Origin: Ruminococcus sp.
Lineage (GTDB): Bacteria > Bacillota > Clostridia > Oscillospirales > Acutalibacteraceae
DNA: 64,000 nucleotides
NCBI GenBank assembly: GCA_017411835.1
Contig: JAFQPG010000004.1
Span: 62,001-126,000, forward strand
Reading direction: 5' to 3'
The notes under the pieces are model-generated. The model was not told the origin of the DNA, made no database searches, and worked only from the letters and a program-made list of their open reading frames with translations. Of the stretch, positions 24,106 through 33,664 are shown piece by piece. Made by a program: the position numbers and the translations under genes. Numbering within the stretch: position 1 is the stretch's first letter; each line of letters begins with the position of its first letter.

Positions 24106-24131
24106 ACGCCTACATCGCTGGATGTAGGCGT
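24106..24131. terminator. Perfect 11-bp hairpin before DUF2752 gene
   Basis: ACGCCTACATC (24106-24116) with GATGTAGGCGT (24121-24131), a 4-base loop and no downstream T-run. It ends where the first possible ATG of the next gene begins, which argues against that ATG. Confidence 0.55.
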
Positions 24132-24155
24132 ATGTACTATAAAAGGGTGATGGGT

Positions 24156-24500
24156 GTGCGAAAAATCGATAATTTAAAATACAAGCTGCTTGTCACTTTT
24201 TGCTTGCTTGTTTTTATTTTTATACTGTATATATTAAAGATACCTTGCCCTATACTCCATTTTACCGGTATCGAGTGCTTTGGGTGTGGTATGAGCAGGG
24301 CTGTTATCAGCGCGTTACATTTTGATTTCAAAGCCGCTTTTAATCATCATCTGATGTTTTTTTGCATACCTTTGCTATATATCTGCTTTTTATATGACTC
24401 AAAGGTTTTTAATAAAAAATGGGCTAATATACTGATGTATATTTTGCTATTATTAGGCTTTTTACTAAACTGGATTTTACATCTTGCAAATGTACTTTAA
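24156..24500 (+). CDS. DUF2752 membrane protein
   Basis: About 114-122 residues. The signature IPCPILHFTGIECFGCGMSRA is that of DUF2752, with three hydrophobic helices and HHLMFF. Function is unknown; it is a common small inner membrane protein. The start is uncertain: GTG 24156 has AAAAGGG in reach, ATG 24150 is close to it, and ATG 24132 directly abuts the hairpin and lacks a binding site. I prefer GTG 24156. Confidence 0.75.
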   Translation: MRKIDNLKYKLLVTFCLLVFIFILYILKIPCPILHFTGIECFGCGMSRAVISALHFDFKAAFNHHLMFFCIPLLYICFLYDSKVFNKKWANILMYILLLLGFLLNWILHLANVL

Positions 24501-24536
24501 ACTCTTATGACAAGTTTTGACAAAAAGGACTTTTTA

Positions 24537-24565
24537 TTGACAAGTAGCGCTTTTTTTATTACAAT
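24537..24565 (+). promoter_or_regulatory. Sigma-A promoter of the zinc-ribbon TM2 gene
   Basis: TTGACA (24537-24542), 17-bp spacer, TACAAT (24560-24565). Confidence 0.7.
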
Positions 24566-24596
24566 ATATTTAAAATAATTTTAGGGGGTAAAATAT

Positions 24597-24998
24597 ATGT
24601 TCTGTAAAAATTGTGGCGAAGCTATAAACGACAATCAGGCTATTTGCTTAAAGTGCGGTGTAAAGGTTGGCGATGGTAACGCTTACTGCGCTAACTGCGG
24701 TCAGGCGGTTGCTCCTGAGGCTACTGTATGTCTTAACTGCGGTGTTGCTGTAACAAATCAGGCACAGCAGAAGGATTTAGACGGCAAGCTCGGTAACTAC
24801 GATAAAATCGTTATGATTATTGTTTGTCTTTTCCTCGGTGGTCTTGGTATTCACAACTTTATGCTTGGCGAAACAAAGAAGGGCGTATTCAAAATCATTA
24901 TGTCTTTGCTTTGCGGTATCGGCGGAATCCTTGCTCTTATCGACCTTATTAAGATCTGTATGGGCAACTACGTTATCGATCCTGAAAAACTCGTTTAA
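24597..24998 (+). CDS. Double zinc-ribbon TM2-domain protein
   Basis: 133 residues. Two zinc ribbons (CKNCGE with CLKCG; CANCGQ with CLNCG) occupy 3-45, then a TM2 domain (about 65-125) with LFLGGLGIHNFMLGE and LLCGIGGILALIDLI. Known: TM2 proteins have two membrane helices and are found across bacteria; function unclear. AGGGGGT precedes ATG. Ends at the bidirectional terminator at 25013. A shorter TM2 protein without ribbons is encoded at 42714. Confidence 0.8.
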   Translation: MFCKNCGEAINDNQAICLKCGVKVGDGNAYCANCGQAVAPEATVCLNCGVAVTNQAQQKDLDGKLGNYDKIVMIIVCLFLGGLGIHNFMLGETKKGVFKIIMSLLCGIGGILALIDLIKICMGNYVIDPEKLV

Positions 24999-25012
24999 TT
25001 TATTACTGAAAA

Positions 25013-25042
25013 AAGAGGTGTTCAAAAGAACACCTCTTTTTT
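25013..25042. terminator. Bidirectional terminator
   Basis: AAGAGGTGTTC (25013-25023) with GAACACCTCTT (25028-25038), T-run after and A-run before; lies between convergent genes. Confidence 0.9.
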
Positions 25043-27759
25043 TATGCCTTATTCTCTTTTGTAGTATTTTCCTTTTTATTAATCAGCTTAGTTTTTTTGC
25101 TAATCATAATAATCAAAGCAAACGCTAAAAGTGATACAAGTGTAATTGTAACTCCTAAGCCGAAGCCTTTTGGACAATACTTAAGTTTGATATCGTGATG
25201 TCCCTGTGACAGCTTAAACGCAACAAGTGCATCTGCAACCGGTGTAATTTCTACCTCATTGCCATCGACATACGCTTTCCAGCCCTCGTCAAAAGAAATC
25301 GAAGTATAAAACAGACCGTCCTCCTTTACATCGATTGTACCCTCAATCAATGTATCTGTGCTCTTTGTGCAATTAAGTGTGCTTTGCGACAGCTTTTCCA
25401 CACCTTCGTTAAAGAGCTCTTCATTAAACATATTGCAATATACCTGAGCACTGCCTGTAGTAACGTCCTTAAGGTCAGAATACAAGGATAGCTTGTCGCC
25501 CTCTTTTACAGTACCCATCTGCATAATATACGGACGCTTTACGTAATTTGTAACTGTTGTATAGTCGTTTACTCTCAAATCAACGCTATCGCCCTGTGCA
25601 CAGTGGAAATATGCATAAGCTGTTCCGTCGTACGGTGCAGTGTAGTTAAACTTCAAATGAGGTGACTGCGAAGTGTCTTTTAATTCAAAGCTATAATTGC
25701 CGTATGAGTTTTTAGTAACAGGAAAAGCCTCGTAGTCTGTATGTCCTTGCGATGCAACATCAAGCTGTTCGTAAATATTACCCTTTAGTCCTGTTGCAAG
25801 TCTGAAAATTTCGTTTTGGTTATCAAACGGATTTGCACTTGACATATTAACATCAAAGTCAAGCAAATCTTCGTTTACCATAAAGCCTTGTGGAATATAT
25901 GCCTTGTTTTCTAAAAGCTTAACATTACTCTCCTGTCCTACAAGCTCTAAATGGTCAGTATCAAGAAATACACCATTTGGTGAAATCAGGTATTTAATAT
26001 TAAGCATCAAATTAGTAAACGGAGAACTTTCCTGATATGTGTAGCGATTACTTGCTACCCAACCGCACAAGCCGAATTTCTCCATATATGCTGTGATGTC
26101 GCTGTTAACAACAGAGCTGAACATCGAAATACCGTTAATACCGATAAGTGCGTTATCGTTTAATGTGTGGTACTTAGTAACTTCTGTGTGGAACAAGTCT
26201 TCGTTTGTGGCTTCACGCTGATTTATCTGCTCAACCACATTTAATGTGCTCTCTGTACCGAGAGGGTATGATGTGTTGGTTGTTGTTGAAACAGTTTTTA
26301 CGCCCATGTATGCTGTGCCTGCACCTTCAGCAAAACAAATAATTGCGAGTGCAACGGCTAATGCCTGCTTTGGTACAACCTTGAGCACATACATAAACAG
26401 CCATACAATTATCAATAAAGTAATTAATATCGAACCGATTAAAACAATTTTTTTATCGCCCTCGAAGTTGCTTGCAACCATACCGATAATTAGCGCCATA
26501 ACCGCTGTAGCGATTAAAATGTTGACGATTTTCAGGTGCTCTATGTTCATATACAGCCTAACCGCCATTGCAATCAGTACAAACGAGAACAAGAAAGAAA
26601 ATCTATGCGGAAGCATATTAGGGAAATGGAAACCGTGCCATACAAAGTCAAGCTGTCTGATAATAAAGCTTAACATAAACAGCAGCAGCAACGCAGCTGA
26701 TGCAATACGCTCACGCCATTTGATTTTTGAGCAAGTCAGGAACAATATACCCAGCACAAGCGCAATCATACCGCAGTATATGTTAGGCAAGCCTTCCTTT
26801 GCGGTTGGAGGGATAAAGGCTACTGAATTTGAAATAACCTTGCCTAAAGCCTGCATAGTACCGGCGAAGTCATCGGTCTCGCCTATATTTATGTCATAAG
26901 TTGTAGGGAAGGTGTTGTTTGAAGAATGCGTATTGCCAAGTGCAATAGCAGTCGGGATAGTAAGTATTGCGGTAATTCCGAGCGCAATAACCGTAAAGCC
27001 CGCCATTCTCAAAAAGCTGTAAAATAGAGTTTTTATATCCTTGTACTCTACAATACAGTAAGCAATACTTATGAGAAGTACAAATATGCAGGTAAAAAGA
27101 CCGATGTAGTAGTTAGCAAGCACAGATAAAGCCAGCGCTATAATATAGAGCTTGAATTTTTTATCTCTTAAAACTGCAACGGTTCCTGCAACAACAAGCG
27201 GTAAAAGCGCAACCGTATCAAGCCAGATTACATTCCAGTAATAGCCCATTATAAACGAACACAGCGCGTACATAGTTGAGAACACCGCAACCGTAATATC
27301 ACGCTTTTTATAAACTATTCTCATAAAATGTGCAAAGAACAGACCCGCAAAACCAATCTTCACACAGGTAATAACAGCCAAAAACTCTCTTAAGTACTGA
27401 GCAGGTACGAATACCGACAAGAAATTAAGCGGGCTTGCAAGATAATACGCCATCAGCGCAATATAGTTTGCACCGCCGCCGGACTTCCAGGTCCACAAAA
27501 GTGAACCGCCCTGCTGAAGCTTTGACTGAAAATCAACTAAAAACGGATAATACTGATGCCATAAATCAGTAACCAGAATCTGCTGGTCACCAAACGGCGA
27601 CACCTTTGCAATAGCAAAGCATCCGTACATCAGCAAAAACGGAACAAAAAACGCTACAAAAAACCAGAGATTACGCATAAAAAAATTCGAGTTGCTATCC
27701 GGTTCAACGATATTGCCCCATACATTTTTTTCTATCTTTTTAACTTTCTTTGCGGACAT
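25042..27759 (-). CDS. yfhO: YfhO-family membrane protein
   Basis: 905 residues. About a dozen hydrophobic helices in the first 480 residues, beginning with FFVAFFVPFLLMYGCFAI and QQILVTDLWHQYYPFL, the latter the YfhO signature; then a large extracytoplasmic domain (about 490-860) and a final helix before a lysine-rich tail. Known: YfhO proteins modify lipoteichoic acid or other surface polymers, probably as GT-C type glycosyltransferases. It is divergent from the GT2/GtrA pair at 27920, forming a glycosylation cluster. Full length for the family. Confidence 0.85.
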   Translation of the reverse strand: MSAKKVKKIEKNVWGNIVEPDSNSNFFMRNLWFFVAFFVPFLLMYGCFAIAKVSPFGDQQILVTDLWHQYYPFLVDFQSKLQQGGSLLWTWKSGGGANYIALMAYYLASPLNFLSVFVPAQYLREFLAVITCVKIGFAGLFFAHFMRIVYKKRDITVAVFSTMYALCSFIMGYYWNVIWLDTVALLPLVVAGTVAVLRDKKFKLYIIALALSVLANYYIGLFTCIFVLLISIAYCIVEYKDIKTLFYSFLRMAGFTVIALGITAILTIPTAIALGNTHSSNNTFPTTYDINIGETDDFAGTMQALGKVISNSVAFIPPTAKEGLPNIYCGMIALVLGILFLTCSKIKWRERIASAALLLLFMLSFIIRQLDFVWHGFHFPNMLPHRFSFLFSFVLIAMAVRLYMNIEHLKIVNILIATAVMALIIGMVASNFEGDKKIVLIGSILITLLIIVWLFMYVLKVVPKQALAVALAIICFAEGAGTAYMGVKTVSTTTNTSYPLGTESTLNVVEQINQREATNEDLFHTEVTKYHTLNDNALIGINGISMFSSVVNSDITAYMEKFGLCGWVASNRYTYQESSPFTNLMLNIKYLISPNGVFLDTDHLELVGQESNVKLLENKAYIPQGFMVNEDLLDFDVNMSSANPFDNQNEIFRLATGLKGNIYEQLDVASQGHTDYEAFPVTKNSYGNYSFELKDTSQSPHLKFNYTAPYDGTAYAYFHCAQGDSVDLRVNDYTTVTNYVKRPYIMQMGTVKEGDKLSLYSDLKDVTTGSAQVYCNMFNEELFNEGVEKLSQSTLNCTKSTDTLIEGTIDVKEDGLFYTSISFDEGWKAYVDGNEVEITPVADALVAFKLSQGHHDIKLKYCPKGFGLGVTITLVSLLAFALIIMISKKTKLINKKENTTKENKA

Positions 27760-27919
27760 AACCCAGCCTCCACATAATAATTCATTATGATTTTACCATA
27801 AAAATCTCAAAGGTAATATACATTTTAGAAAATTTACAAAATATTATTAAAAAAGTCTTAAAATAATAGACTTTTTTCTCTACGCTTGGTATAATTAAAA
27901 AGATAATGAGGTGATTTTT

Positions 27920-28867
27920 ATGAAAACAATTGATATTATCGTACCATGCTACAACGAAGAAGAGGTGCTTCCTCTTTTTGTAAAGGAAACCAACGCAGTT
28001 ATCGCAACTATTCCTGACTACAGATTCAGATATATTTTCGTAAACGATGGCAGCAAGGACAAGACCTTAGAGGTGCTTAAAACTCTTGCTTCTCGCTTTA
28101 TGAATGTCAAATACATTTCTTTCTCCAGAAATTTCGGCAAAGAGTCTGCAATGTACGCAGGACTGAAAAACTCTACTGCTGACTATGTTATCGTTATGGA
28201 TGCTGACCTGCAGCACCCACCAAAGATGTTCCCTGAAATGATCAAGGGTATTGAAGAAGGCAACGACTGCTGTGCGCTTTATCGTGCAAAGCAAACGGGA
28301 GAAAGCAAGCTAAGACAGCTTGTATCAAAGATTTTCTTCTCTTTCCAGAACAACATATCCGATGTAAAAATGCCTGACGGTGCGGTTGACTACCGCATTA
28401 TGAGCAGAAAAATGGTCAACGCGATTATGGAGCTTTCTGAAGTTCAGCGTTTTTCAAAGGGTATTTTCTGCTGGGTTGGCTTTAAGACAAAATGGATTGA
28501 GTATCAAAATGTTGAGCGTACTGTCGGCACTACAAAATGGAGTATGTGGGGACTTTTCAAGTACGCACTCGACGGCATCACTGCGTTTTCTGTAACTCCG
28601 CTGAGAGTTATTGCAGTAATGGGCTTTTTGATTTCACTGCTCGCATTTGTATATATCATTATTACTCTTATCCAGACCTTATGCTTCGGTATTGATGTGC
28701 CGGGTTATGTAACTACCCTTTGCGCGACTTTATTCTTAGGCGGTATTATCGAGCTGTCTGTCGGTATTTTAGGCGAATACATCGGCAGAATTTATATGGA
28801 AACAAAGCACCGCCCTATTTATATTGCAAACGAAACTAACCTTGATGAAACTGATGAGACTATCTAA
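27920..28867 (+). CDS. GtrB-like family 2 glycosyltransferase
   Basis: 315 residues from ATG 27920, preceded by TGAGGTGATTTT. GT-A domain: DIIVPCYNEEEVLPLF, FVNDGSKD, and the DADLQHPP metal-binding DxD; two C-terminal membrane helices (about 235-260 and 272-295). This is the polyprenyl-phosphate glucosyl- or mannosyltransferase group that makes lipid-linked sugars for flipping by GtrA-type proteins. It is followed 16 bp later by gtrA; upstream yfhO is divergent. Confidence 0.85.
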   Translation: MKTIDIIVPCYNEEEVLPLFVKETNAVIATIPDYRFRYIFVNDGSKDKTLEVLKTLASRFMNVKYISFSRNFGKESAMYAGLKNSTADYVIVMDADLQHPPKMFPEMIKGIEEGNDCCALYRAKQTGESKLRQLVSKIFFSFQNNISDVKMPDGAVDYRIMSRKMVNAIMELSEVQRFSKGIFCWVGFKTKWIEYQNVERTVGTTKWSMWGLFKYALDGITAFSVTPLRVIAVMGFLISLLAFVYIIITLIQTLCFGIDVPGYVTTLCATLFLGGIIELSVGILGEYIGRIYMETKHRPIYIANETNLDETDETI

Positions 28868-28883
28868 AAGTCGGAGATAAAAA

Positions 28884-29417
28884 ATGAAAAAGCTATGGAA
28901 TAAATTTCACGAATTCATAATGTATATGATATTTGGCGTCGGCACTACTGTCGTTTCTTTTGTAAGCTATGCTATATTTGAAATAGTAGTACCGACTGTA
29001 AGCTTTCTTGGTATCACAATCGCTCACACCACCTTAGCAAATGTTCTTTCGTGGGTATGTGCAGTGCTGTTTGCTTTTGTGACAAACAAGCTTTGGGTAT
29101 TTGACAGCAAGTCGTGGAAGCCGTCAATCGCCGCAAAAGAGCTCGGACTTTTTGTGTCCTCAAGACTTGCGACCGGTGTTATCGAGTGGGTAGGTCTTCC
29201 GCTACTTATTAAAATCGGTGTTGACCAAGCTATCTTTGGTATTGACGGAATGCTCGCAAAAATCTTGGTCAGCGTTATCGTCATTTTACTCAACTATGTT
29301 TTTTCAAAGCTGTTTATATTTAAACGCAAAAAGACTATCACCGATTTAACCGAAGACGAGAAAAAACCGACCGACCAGATTATCGACGAAATTATCGATG
29401 ATATTCATAACGAATAA
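28884..29417 (+). CDS. GtrA-family flippase-like membrane protein
   Basis: 177 residues, four transmembrane helices, with FHEFIMYMIFGVGTTVVSFV at the start, FVTNKLWVFDSKSW in the middle and LLNYVFSKLFIFKRKK. This is the GtrA fold (PF04138). Presumed to flip the polyprenyl-phosphate sugar made by the preceding GT2. The tail of about 30 residues is acidic. It is co-transcribed with the GT2 and terminated at 29426. Confidence 0.85.
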   Translation: MKKLWNKFHEFIMYMIFGVGTTVVSFVSYAIFEIVVPTVSFLGITIAHTTLANVLSWVCAVLFAFVTNKLWVFDSKSWKPSIAAKELGLFVSSRLATGVIEWVGLPLLIKIGVDQAIFGIDGMLAKILVSVIVILLNYVFSKLFIFKRKKTITDLTEDEKKPTDQIIDEIIDDIHNE

Positions 29418-29420
29418 AAG

Positions 29421-29452
29421 AAAAAGCCACAATCAGCAGATTGTGGCTTTTA
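29421..29452. terminator. Bidirectional terminator
   Basis: GCCACAATC (29426-29434) with GATTGTGGC (29439-29447), flanked by A- and T-rich runs. Confidence 0.85.
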
Positions 29453-29484
29453 TTTTATGAAGACTTCAGGAAACGGCTCTTAAA

Positions 29485-31296
29485 TTAATCCGTGTCGAGT
29501 TTAAGCACCGCCATAAATGCCTCCTGAGGTACTTCAACCGTACCGAGAGAACGCATACGCTTTTTACCCTCTTTCTGTTTTTCAAGCAATTTTTTCTTAC
29601 GGGTGATGTCACCACCGTAGCATTTTGCAAGTACGTCCTTGCGCATTGCTTTTACTGTTTCACGAGCAATGATTTTACCGCCGATGCACGCCTGAATAGG
29701 CACCTCGAAAAGCTGACGAGGAATATTATCCTTAAGCTTTTCAGCCATCTTTCGCGCTCTAGAGTACGCTTTATCAGCGTGGATGATAAACGACAGCGCG
29801 TCAACTGTGTCGCCATTTAACATAATATCAAGCTTCACGAGCTTTGACTCCCTGTACTCTTTCATTTCGTAGTCAAATGACGCGTAACCGCGTGTACGGG
29901 ATTTCAATGTATCAAAGAAATCGTATATGATTTCCGCAAGCGGAAGCTCGTAGTGGATATCAACTCGGTCAGAGTCGATATAATTCATACCGATAAAAGT
30001 ACCGCGTCTGTCCTGACAAAGCTCCATAATATTTCCGACATACTCGCTAGGTGCGTAAATGTGTGCGTCGGTAATCGGTTCCTGAGCACAAGCAATAAGC
30101 GCAGGGTCAGGGTAGTTTGTCGGGTTAGAAATCATTTCTGTTTCGCCCGATGTACGGGTGATTTTATAGTTAACAGACGGAGCTGTCGTAATCAAATCAA
30201 GATTATACTCACGCTCTAAACGCTCCTGAATAATCTCCATATGCAGAAGTCCTAAGAAGCCACAGCGAAAACCAAAACCGAGTGCAACGGAGGTTTCAGG
30301 CTCAAAGGAGAGGGAAGCGTCGTTTAGCTTAAGCTTTTCTAGAGCATCACGCAAATCGCCGTATCTTGCACCGTCAGCAGGATAAACACCGCAGAAAACC
30401 ATCGACTGTACTTCTCTATAACCCGGAAGTGGCATATCAGCAGGGTTTTGAGTCAGAGTTACCGTATCGCCTACCTGTGCATCAGAAAGACTTTTGATAG
30501 ATGCGGTAATGTAGCCAACCTCACCTGCGTACAAGCCCTCTTTTTCTTCAAGCGAGGTTGCGCGCATATGACCACATTCGACAACGCTGAAAACAGAGCC
30601 CGTAGCCATAAGCTTAAATTCGTCACCCTTGTGAATCTGTCCTTCTTTAACTCTTACATATATAATAACACCCTTGTATGAATCGTAGTATGAGTCAAAA
30701 ATCATCGCTTTAAGCGGAGCGTTAATATCGCCTACGGGAGCAGGCACGCCTGTGACAATTTTTTCGAGCACAGCGTGAATGTTGATGCCTGCTTTTGCAG
30801 ATACCTGCGGAGCATCCTGCGCTTCAATTCCGATAATATCCTCGATTTCGTTAATTACACGCTCAGGGTCAGCAGACGGCAAGTCGATTTTATTGATAAC
30901 AGGTACGATTTCAAGTCCTGTATCTACCGCAAGATAAGTGTTTGCGAGCGTCTGCGCTTCAATGCCTTGAGAAGCATCAACAACAAGCACCGCACCCTCA
31001 CACGCTGCGAGCGAGCGGGATACCTCGTAGTTAAAGTCAACGTGACCCGGAGTATCAATCAGGTTAAACTGATATGTTTCGCCGTCGTCAGCCTTATATT
31101 CAAGCGTAACTGCGTGAGCTTTAATCGTGATGCCACGCTCACGCTCAAGGTCCATATCGTCTAAAAGCTGGTCTTCCATATCACGCACAGCAACGCTCTG
31201 TGTGTGTTCAAGTATTCTGTCAGCAAGCGTGCTTTTGCCATGGTCAATATGGGCAATGATGCTGAAATTTCTGATTTTATCTTGTGAAAATGCCAA
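29485..31296 (-). CDS. lepA: Elongation factor 4 (LepA) GTPase
   Basis: 603 residues from TTG 31296, where AGGTGATATAC gives a ribosome binding site; the longer frame from 31371 adds 25 residues not expected in LepA. G1 [11 protein letters not shown]2/G3 [18 protein letters not shown]4 NKIDLP, and the LepA C-terminal domain with [17 protein letters not shown]. Role: back-translocation of stalled ribosomes, a near-universal membrane-associated factor. Monocistronic in this window. Confidence 0.95.
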   Translation of the reverse strand: MAFSQDKIRNFSIIAHIDHGKSTLADRILEHTQSVAVRDMEDQLLDDMDLERERGITIKAHAVTLEYKADDGETYQFNLIDTPGHVDFNYEVSRSLAACEGAVLVVDASQGIEAQTLANTYLAVDTGLEIVPVINKIDLPSADPERVINEIEDIIGIEAQDAPQVSAKAGINIHAVLEKIVTGVPAPVGDINAPLKAMIFDSYYDSYKGVIIYVRVKEGQIHKGDEFKLMATGSVFSVVECGHMRATSLEEKEGLYAGEVGYITASIKSLSDAQVGDTVTLTQNPADMPLPGYREVQSMVFCGVYPADGARYGDLRDALEKLKLNDASLSFEPETSVALGFGFRCGFLGLLHMEIIQERLEREYNLDLITTAPSVNYKITRTSGETEMISNPTNYPDPALIACAQEPITDAHIYAPSEYVGNIMELCQDRRGTFIGMNYIDSDRVDIHYELPLAEIIYDFFDTLKSRTRGYASFDYEMKEYRESKLVKLDIMLNGDTVDALSFIIHADKAYSRARKMAEKLKDNIPRQLFEVPIQACIGGKIIARETVKAMRKDVLAKCYGGDITRKKKLLEKQKEGKKRMRSLGTVEVPQEAFMAVLKLDTD

Positions 31297-31526
31297 GTAT
31301 ATCACCTGTTTTAGAAAAATTAACGCCAAAATTCGCGTTTTATTATAGTATCTATCAAAATTAATGTGCAAAACATTTATAAGATAATACCATAATTAAT
31401 TTCGGTTGACAAGTAAAAAGGAGGGTTTTGCTGTTTATACGCATAATTGTAACATTATTGTAAAAATGGTTTAATATTTGGAATATTCCATAAAATAATT
31501 ATAACGATTTTGTGAACTTATAGGAC

Positions 31527-31555
31527 TTGTTTATTGAAAAACTGTGTGCTATAAT
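31527..31555 (+). promoter_or_regulatory. Strong sigma-A promoter of dockerin gene
   Basis: TTGTTT (31527-31532), 17-bp spacer, extended -10 TGCTATAAT with TATAAT at 31550-31555. AGGAGGAATTTTTGAA follows before the ATG. Confidence 0.7.
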
Positions 31556-31587
31556 GTATTTACCAAACTATAGGAGGAATTTTTGAA

Positions 31588-32544
31588 ATGAAAAGAACTT
31601 TAAGCATTTTACTTGCAGTAATTTTACTTGTTTCTTGCACAGTTATGGCAGTTTCTGCTTACTCTGTAATTGATCCTGACGTTTTCACAACAGATCAGGC
31701 TATTGAAGAGCACGAATTACTGTACGGTGAAGAAGTTGCAACAAACACATATTATTTCCTTATGCCTAACGGCTCAAACGGTGAAATCGGCGATGACGAG
31801 ACATCTAATTTCTATGGAAAATATGCTAACGACTGGTACAAAGATGCTACATACACAGCTGGTATCTACTGGTGGGATAGCGGTGTTGCTGACCCAACAG
31901 CTTGGGCTGGTTATCTTCCATCTGGCGTAGACGAAAACGACCCTGACGTTTACTATGCAAATGTTCCACAGGCTTGTACAACAATCATCTGGAACAATGG
32001 TATCGACGGTGGTATGGATTCTACTCTTGACATCTACTTCAAAGCTTGCCAGACAGTTAACATCGGTGCTGAGTACTATGATGCTGGTGAAAACGAGCAC
32101 TACCCAGACGGTACAGAGAACTTTGACGGTATGATTTACGTTATCGACCCTGACATCATCACTATCAGCGAATTCTCTCTTAAAGAGACTTGCGGTGGCG
32201 AGTGGTACTACTACTATGGCAACGGCTGCTACGGTTTCACAAAGGACGGCACAGAGGCTGACTGCGAACGTGACGACCACTTTGATGCAAACGGCAACCA
32301 CGTTGGCAAACAGGATCCTGCTCCTGACTACGTTCTCGGCGACGTTGATGGCGACGGCGAAGTTTCTGTAATGGACGCTACTGCTATCCAGTTACACGCT
32401 GCTAGCAAGAAGATTATCGAAGACGAAGTTCGTCTTTTAGCTGCTGACGCTGACGGCGACGGCGAAGTTTCCGTAATGGACGCTACTGAAATCCAGCTCT
32501 TTGCTGCTCAGAAAATTCCATCAATTCCAAGACCAGTAGCATAA
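31588..32544 (+). CDS. Secreted CBM-like dockerin protein
   Basis: 318 residues. Signal peptide (1-24); a Trp/Tyr-rich module (about 45-170) containing GIYWWDSGVADPTAWAGYLP and CTTIIWNNG, resembling starch-binding CBMs; a second beta region; dockerin (about 250-318) with two identical GDGEVSVMDAT cores ending in AIQLH and EIQLF. Codons are strongly biased to GCT, GGC and GAC, suggesting high expression, in line with the near-consensus promoter. Likely binds a polysaccharide and a cohesin. Monocistronic. Confidence 0.8.
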   Translation: MKRTLSILLAVILLVSCTVMAVSAYSVIDPDVFTTDQAIEEHELLYGEEVATNTYYFLMPNGSNGEIGDDETSNFYGKYANDWYKDATYTAGIYWWDSGVADPTAWAGYLPSGVDENDPDVYYANVPQACTTIIWNNGIDGGMDSTLDIYFKACQTVNIGAEYYDAGENEHYPDGTENFDGMIYVIDPDIITISEFSLKETCGGEWYYYYGNGCYGFTKDGTEADCERDDHFDANGNHVGKQDPAPDYVLGDVDGDGEVSVMDATAIQLHAASKKIIEDEVRLLAADADGDGEVSVMDATEIQLFAAQKIPSIPRPVA

Positions 32545-32575
32545 GCTTGATTTTCGTTAATTAACTTTTATAACA

Positions 32576-32610
32576 AAAGACCGTCTTTATGGCGGTCTTT
32601 ATGTTTTTGC
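32576..32610 (+). terminator. Terminator of dockerin gene
   Basis: AAAGACCG (32576-32583) with CGGTCTTT (32593-32600), then ATGTTTTTG. Confidence 0.75.
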
Positions 32611-32633
32611 TTCGTTTTTGTATGAGGTGATTT

Positions 32634-33083
32634 ATGACAAAAGGTGAAAAAGCAAAATCGCTTTTTTTAAACGGCTATAACTGTGCACAGGCGGTTTTCG
32701 GTGCATTTGCAGAGGAGCTCGGACTAGACTTCGAAATGGCGATGAAACTTTCTTCGGGCTTTGGCGGAGGTATGGGCAGGCTAAGAGAGGTCTGCGGTGC
32801 AGTGAGCGGAATGTTTATGGTGTTTAATATGAAATACGGATACACTTCTCCGACCGATAAGGACGGTAAAAAGGCGCTGTATGCTCATATTCAGACTCTT
32901 GCTAAAAAATTCGAAGAAGAAAACGGCTCTATAATCTGTCGTGAGCTTTTAGGCCTTAGCGAAAAAAAGAGCGAACCTACTCCGGAAAATCGCACCAAAG
33001 AATACTACAAAAAGCGCCCTTGCGCAGAGCTGGTTGAGCTTGCTGCGAATATTGTCGACAGCTACATAAAAGAGCTTGAATAA
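32634..33083 (+). CDS. C_GCAxxG_C_C family redox protein
   Basis: 149 residues with the conserved cysteine pattern NCAQAVFGAF, FGGGMGRLREVCGAVSG, ICRELLG and RPCAELVELAA. Known: this small family is frequent in anaerobes and is thought to carry redox or Fe-S functions; its partner is unknown. The GMGRLREVCG segment suits a cluster-binding loop. TGAGGTGATTT precedes ATG. Monocistronic, followed by a bidirectional terminator and convergent with fumarase. Confidence 0.8.
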   Translation: MTKGEKAKSLFLNGYNCAQAVFGAFAEELGLDFEMAMKLSSGFGGGMGRLREVCGAVSGMFMVFNMKYGYTSPTDKDGKKALYAHIQTLAKKFEEENGSIICRELLGLSEKKSEPTPENRTKEYYKKRPCAELVELAANIVDSYIKELE

Positions 33084-33096
33084 ATTTTTACATAAG

Positions 33097-33126
33097 AAAA
33101 GCCACCGAAAAATCGGTGGCTTTTTT
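33097..33126. terminator. Bidirectional terminator
   Basis: GCCACCGA (33101-33108) with TCGGTGGC (33113-33120), AAAA before and TTTTTT after. Confidence 0.9.
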
Positions 33127-33127
33127 A

Positions 33128-33655
33128 TTATCTTTTATAAACGTCGTTGCCATACGAGTCTATAGCGACAATGCACGGGAAATCTACTACCGTATATTTA
33201 TGTACTGCTTCTGTACCTAAATCTTCAAAGCATACAGGCTCGTCCTTTACTATGCTTTTTGAGATTAACGCTGCCGCGCCGCCGATTGCCGCAAAGTAAA
33301 CTGCGCCGTTTTCTTTGATAGCTTCTATTACATCGTCATTTCGCTTGCCTTTTCCTATCATAGCGGATAACCCCATATTAAGCAGCATCGGTGTAAATTT
33401 ATCCATACGATAAGATGAGGTAGGACCTGCAGGACCGACAGCGTAGCCTTTCTTTGCGGGAGCAGGACCGACGTAGTATATCGTCTGATTTTTCACATCA
33501 AACGGTAGCTTTTCGCCGTTTTGCACCATATCGTAAAAACGCTTGTGAGCCGCATCTCGTGCGGTATAGAGCTCGCCTGTTAGTGTGACGCTGTCACCTG
33601 CTTTGAGCGTTTTTATATCTTCTTTTGTAAGTGGAAGAGAAAGTTTTTTTACCAT
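33128..33655 (-). CDS. fumB: Class I fumarate hydratase, beta subunit
   Basis: 175 residues. The C-terminal-half subunit of two-part class I fumarases/tartrate dehydratases: LTGELYTARDAAHKRFYDM, YVGPAPAKKGYAVGPAGPTSSYRMD and AIGGAAALIS are conserved. Converts fumarate and malate with the alpha subunit, which carries the [4Fe-4S] cluster. The start lies 9 bp after the alpha stop, with a weak TAAGGTAATATT site, implying co-translation. Tartrate dehydratase cannot be excluded by sequence alone. Confidence 0.85.
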   Translation of the reverse strand: MVKKLSLPLTKEDIKTLKAGDSVTLTGELYTARDAAHKRFYDMVQNGEKLPFDVKNQTIYYVGPAPAKKGYAVGPAGPTSSYRMDKFTPMLLNMGLSAMIGKGKRNDDVIEAIKENGAVYFAAIGGAAALISKSIVKDEPVCFEDLGTEAVHKYTVVDFPCIVAIDSYGNDVYKR

Positions 33656-33664
33656 AATATTACC

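Noticed and set aside
26246..26899. 217-codon frame opposite yfhO
   Set aside because: Antisense shadow of a well-supported membrane protein gene, without a start signal.
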